Origin: Streptomonospora alba
GTDB taxonomy: Bacteria > Actinomycetota > Actinomycetes > Streptosporangiales > Streptosporangiaceae
Direction of reading: 5' to 3'
Length of the DNA: 64,000 bases
NCBI RefSeq assembly: GCF_000826685.1
Contig: NZ_JROO01000027.1
Coordinates: 62,001-126,000 of the forward strand
Under the pieces are notes generated by a model that made no database searches, was not told the DNA's origin, and saw only the letters and a program-made list of their open reading frames with translations. The position numbers were made by a program, and so were the translations under genes. Shown piece after piece: positions 62,672 to 64,000 of the stretch (position 1 is the first letter of the stretch; every line of letters starts with the position of its first letter).

Positions 62672-63511
62672 ATGGCAGCGCACGGAATCGGAAGCGGAAC
62701 GCGGCAGCCCGAGGTGGAGTTGATCCGCGACGCCGACCGCGCCGAATCCTGGTTGCTGATGGTCGACGGCACCCCGCAGTCGCACGTCGACCTGTCCGAC
62801 CCGACCTACCTGGACTTCGAATACGTCCAGCGGATCGGGCACACCGTCGACCTGGCCTTTCCCGCCGGCCGGCGGATCCGCGCGCTGCATCTGGGCGCGG
62901 GGGCGCTGACTCTGGCCCGCTACGTCGCGGCCACCCGCCCGGGATCCCGTCAGCGGGCCGTGGACAACAACCCGCGGTTGGTCGAGCTGGTGCGCGAGTC
63001 GCTGCCGTGGGACCGCCGCACCGATCTGCGAGTGGGCACCGGCGACGCGCGAGAGTGGCTGGCCCGGCGCCAGAGTGGCAGCGCCGACCTCGTGGTCTGC
63101 GACGTGTTCGCCGGCGCGCAGACGCCTGCCGCTCTGACGTCGGTGGAGTTCTTCGCCGACGCCGACCGGGTGCTGGACGAGGGCGGGGTGTGCGCGGCCA
63201 ACGTGGGCGACGGCCGGCGGCTGCGGCACGTACGCGCCCAGGCGGCCACGCTGGCCGAGGTCTTCGCTCACACCGCGCTGATCGCGGCTCCCGGGGTACT
63301 GCGCGGGCGGCGGTTCGGCAACTTCGTACTGCTGGGGTCGCAGCGTCCGCTGCCCGCCGGGGAGCTCACGCGGCGCGCGCACCGCGATCCCGACATGGCC
63401 CGGGTGCTGGAGGGCGAGACGCTGGAACGGTTCGTCGCCGGCGCGGCCGCGGTGCGCGACGCCGCGGCGACCGATTCGCCGGCGCCGCCCGACGACGTGT
63501 TCGCGCGCTGA
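62672..63511 (+). CDS. Spermidine-synthase-like methyltransferase-fold protein
   Basis: A 279-residue protein with a class I methyltransferase fold of the spermidine-synthase type. RALHLGAGALTLARYVAAT is motif I, RAVDNNPRLVELVRESL the acidic strand with the NxP pattern, and DLVVCDVFAGAQTPAALTSVEFF the polyamine-synthase-like DxF motif. The N-terminal beta-strands (DRAESWLLMVDGTPQSHVDLSDPTYLDFEYVQRIG) fit the PABS domain start. The aminopropyl-donor site is not clearly conserved, so the reaction is uncertain. Conserved next to proS in several actinomycetes (recalled). Confidence 0.85.
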   Translation: MAAHGIGSGTRQPEVELIRDADRAESWLLMVDGTPQSHVDLSDPTYLDFEYVQRIGHTVDLAFPAGRRIRALHLGAGALTLARYVAATRPGSRQRAVDNNPRLVELVRESLPWDRRTDLRVGTGDAREWLARRQSGSADLVVCDVFAGAQTPAALTSVEFFADADRVLDEGGVCAANVGDGRRLRHVRAQAATLAEVFAHTALIAAPGVLRGRRFGNFVLLGSQRPLPAGELTRRAHRDPDMARVLEGETLERFVAGAAAVRDAAATDSPAPPDDVFAR

Positions 63512-63550
63512 GCACGCCCGCGCCGCTCGCGGGTCGCGGTCGGACCGGGC

Positions 63551-64000
63551 TCAGTCGGGCAGTTCGTGGTCCAGCAGGAACGAGAACTCCGGCGTCTGCC
63601 TGATGCCTACTCCGCCACTGGGGTCGGGCTGGGTTCCCATGCCGGTGACGCGCCCGTTGCGCCACCAGATGATCTGGTCGGTGACGGGGGCGCCGTCCTG
63701 CACCAGGCTCTGGAAGGCCTGGTAGAGGAACGGGATGAGCGACAGGGACCGCTTGCTGCGCAGCACCGCGTACAGCATCGTGTTGGCCGAGGGCAGCATG
63801 ACCACCGCGCCGTACGGCAGGGGCTCCTGGGCCACCTCGACCAGCCGCATCACGTGTGCCGATCCCGGCCATCCGATCCCGTGCACGACGTGGACCGGGG
63901 TGTCGGCGTCGGTGCGGAGGCTCTGCAGGTCGAGAGGCTCGTGGGCGAGGTTGTGCATCGCCGCGAACCACAGGTCCTGCTTGCTGACGCCCCACGCGCG
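63551..64000 (-). CDS. Uncharacterised protein, N-terminus beyond window
   Basis: The leftward frame is open to the right edge, so only the C-terminal ~150 residues are seen. The visible part begins WGVSKQDLWFAAMHNLAHEP and ends with TPEFSFLLDHELPD. The opening segment weakly recalls UPF0354/YtpQ-type proteins, which share a WGVxxxDLxxxAxxNL pattern. The middle contains VVMLPSANTMLYAVLRSKRSL. The function is unknown. Confidence 0.7.
   Translation of the reverse strand, partial: RAWGVSKQDLWFAAMHNLAHEPLDLQSLRTDADTPVHVVHGIGWPGSAHVMRLVEVAQEPLPYGAVVMLPSANTMLYAVLRSKRSLSLIPFLYQAFQSLVQDGAPVTDQIIWWRNGRVTGMGTQPDPSGGVGIRQTPEFSFLLDHELPD

Noticed and set aside
1-64000. tRNA, rRNA, riboswitch or attachment-site signals
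   Set aside because: I looked for cloverleaf-like TTCGANNC segments with matching ends and for integrase genes and found nothing supportable by eye.

Overview
The window is GC-rich DNA from an actinomycete. The gene order proS / rimP-nusA-ylxR-infB-ylxP-rbfA-truB-ribF / rpsO-pnp-M16 peptidase, GTG starts and GTGA/ATGA stop-start overlaps are typical of Actinobacteria. A CelR/CebR-type operator and the mix of polysaccharide genes point towards the Nocardiopsaceae/Streptomyces side of the phylum, but the genus cannot be fixed from the sequence alone. I saw no rRNA, tRNA, CRISPR array, insertion sequence or phage gene.

Region 1 (1-17562) is a divergent biosynthetic-looking cluster of 14 genes. 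The leftward arm (10801 to 1 and beyond) holds two DegT/AHBA-type aminotransferases, a UbiA prenyltransferase, an FAD amine-oxidase/desaturase-like enzyme, two AMP-forming acyl ligases around a two-lobed family III CoA-transferase, and an N-terminal methyltransferase fragment. The rightward arm (11302-17562) holds two Gfo/Idh/MocA dehydrogenases, a sugar-phosphate-isomerase-like TIM barrel, an M20 amidohydrolase, an Ldh2-family dehydrogenase and a small protein I do not recognise. No PKS, NRPS or terpene synthase is present. This is the best candidate for an undescribed system here.

Region 2 (17.6-26.4 kb) is a patchwork: a calerythrin-like EF-hand protein, a GPR1/FUN34/YaaH transporter, a DUF4429 protein, an AbiEi-like/nuclease-fold protein, a small orphan protein, an aldo/keto reductase, an ArsR-SRPBCC fusion with a duplicated promoter-operator, and a ROK regulator. 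Two copies of one palindromic repeat lie here in opposite orientation.

Region 3 (26.4-36.4 kb) concerns carbohydrates: a secreted alpha/beta-hydrolase with a TTA codon, a secreted sugar dehydrogenase with a CBM2 module behind a CelR-like box, and then a GH2 beta-mannosidase, a LacI protein lacking its DNA-binding domain, a full LacI repressor, an AGE-family sugar isomerase and a PfkB sugar kinase. Together these suggest import-side hydrolysis of mannosides, isomerisation of mannose to fructose, and phosphorylation.

Region 4 (36.8-46.1 kb) holds small stress and transport genes: a membrane-anchored DUF4352-like protein, a PPOX protein, an XRE regulator, an MFS exporter with a metal-sensing ArsR repressor and a candidate operator, a VOC protein, a BCCT osmolyte transporter with no usable canonical start codon near its N-terminus, and Hsp20.

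Region 5 (46.2-64 kb) is the conserved housekeeping block for RNA decay, translation initiation, ribosome maturation, tRNA modification, flavin synthesis and prolyl-tRNA synthesis. It is followed by a spermidine-synthase-like methyltransferase and a gene running off the right edge.
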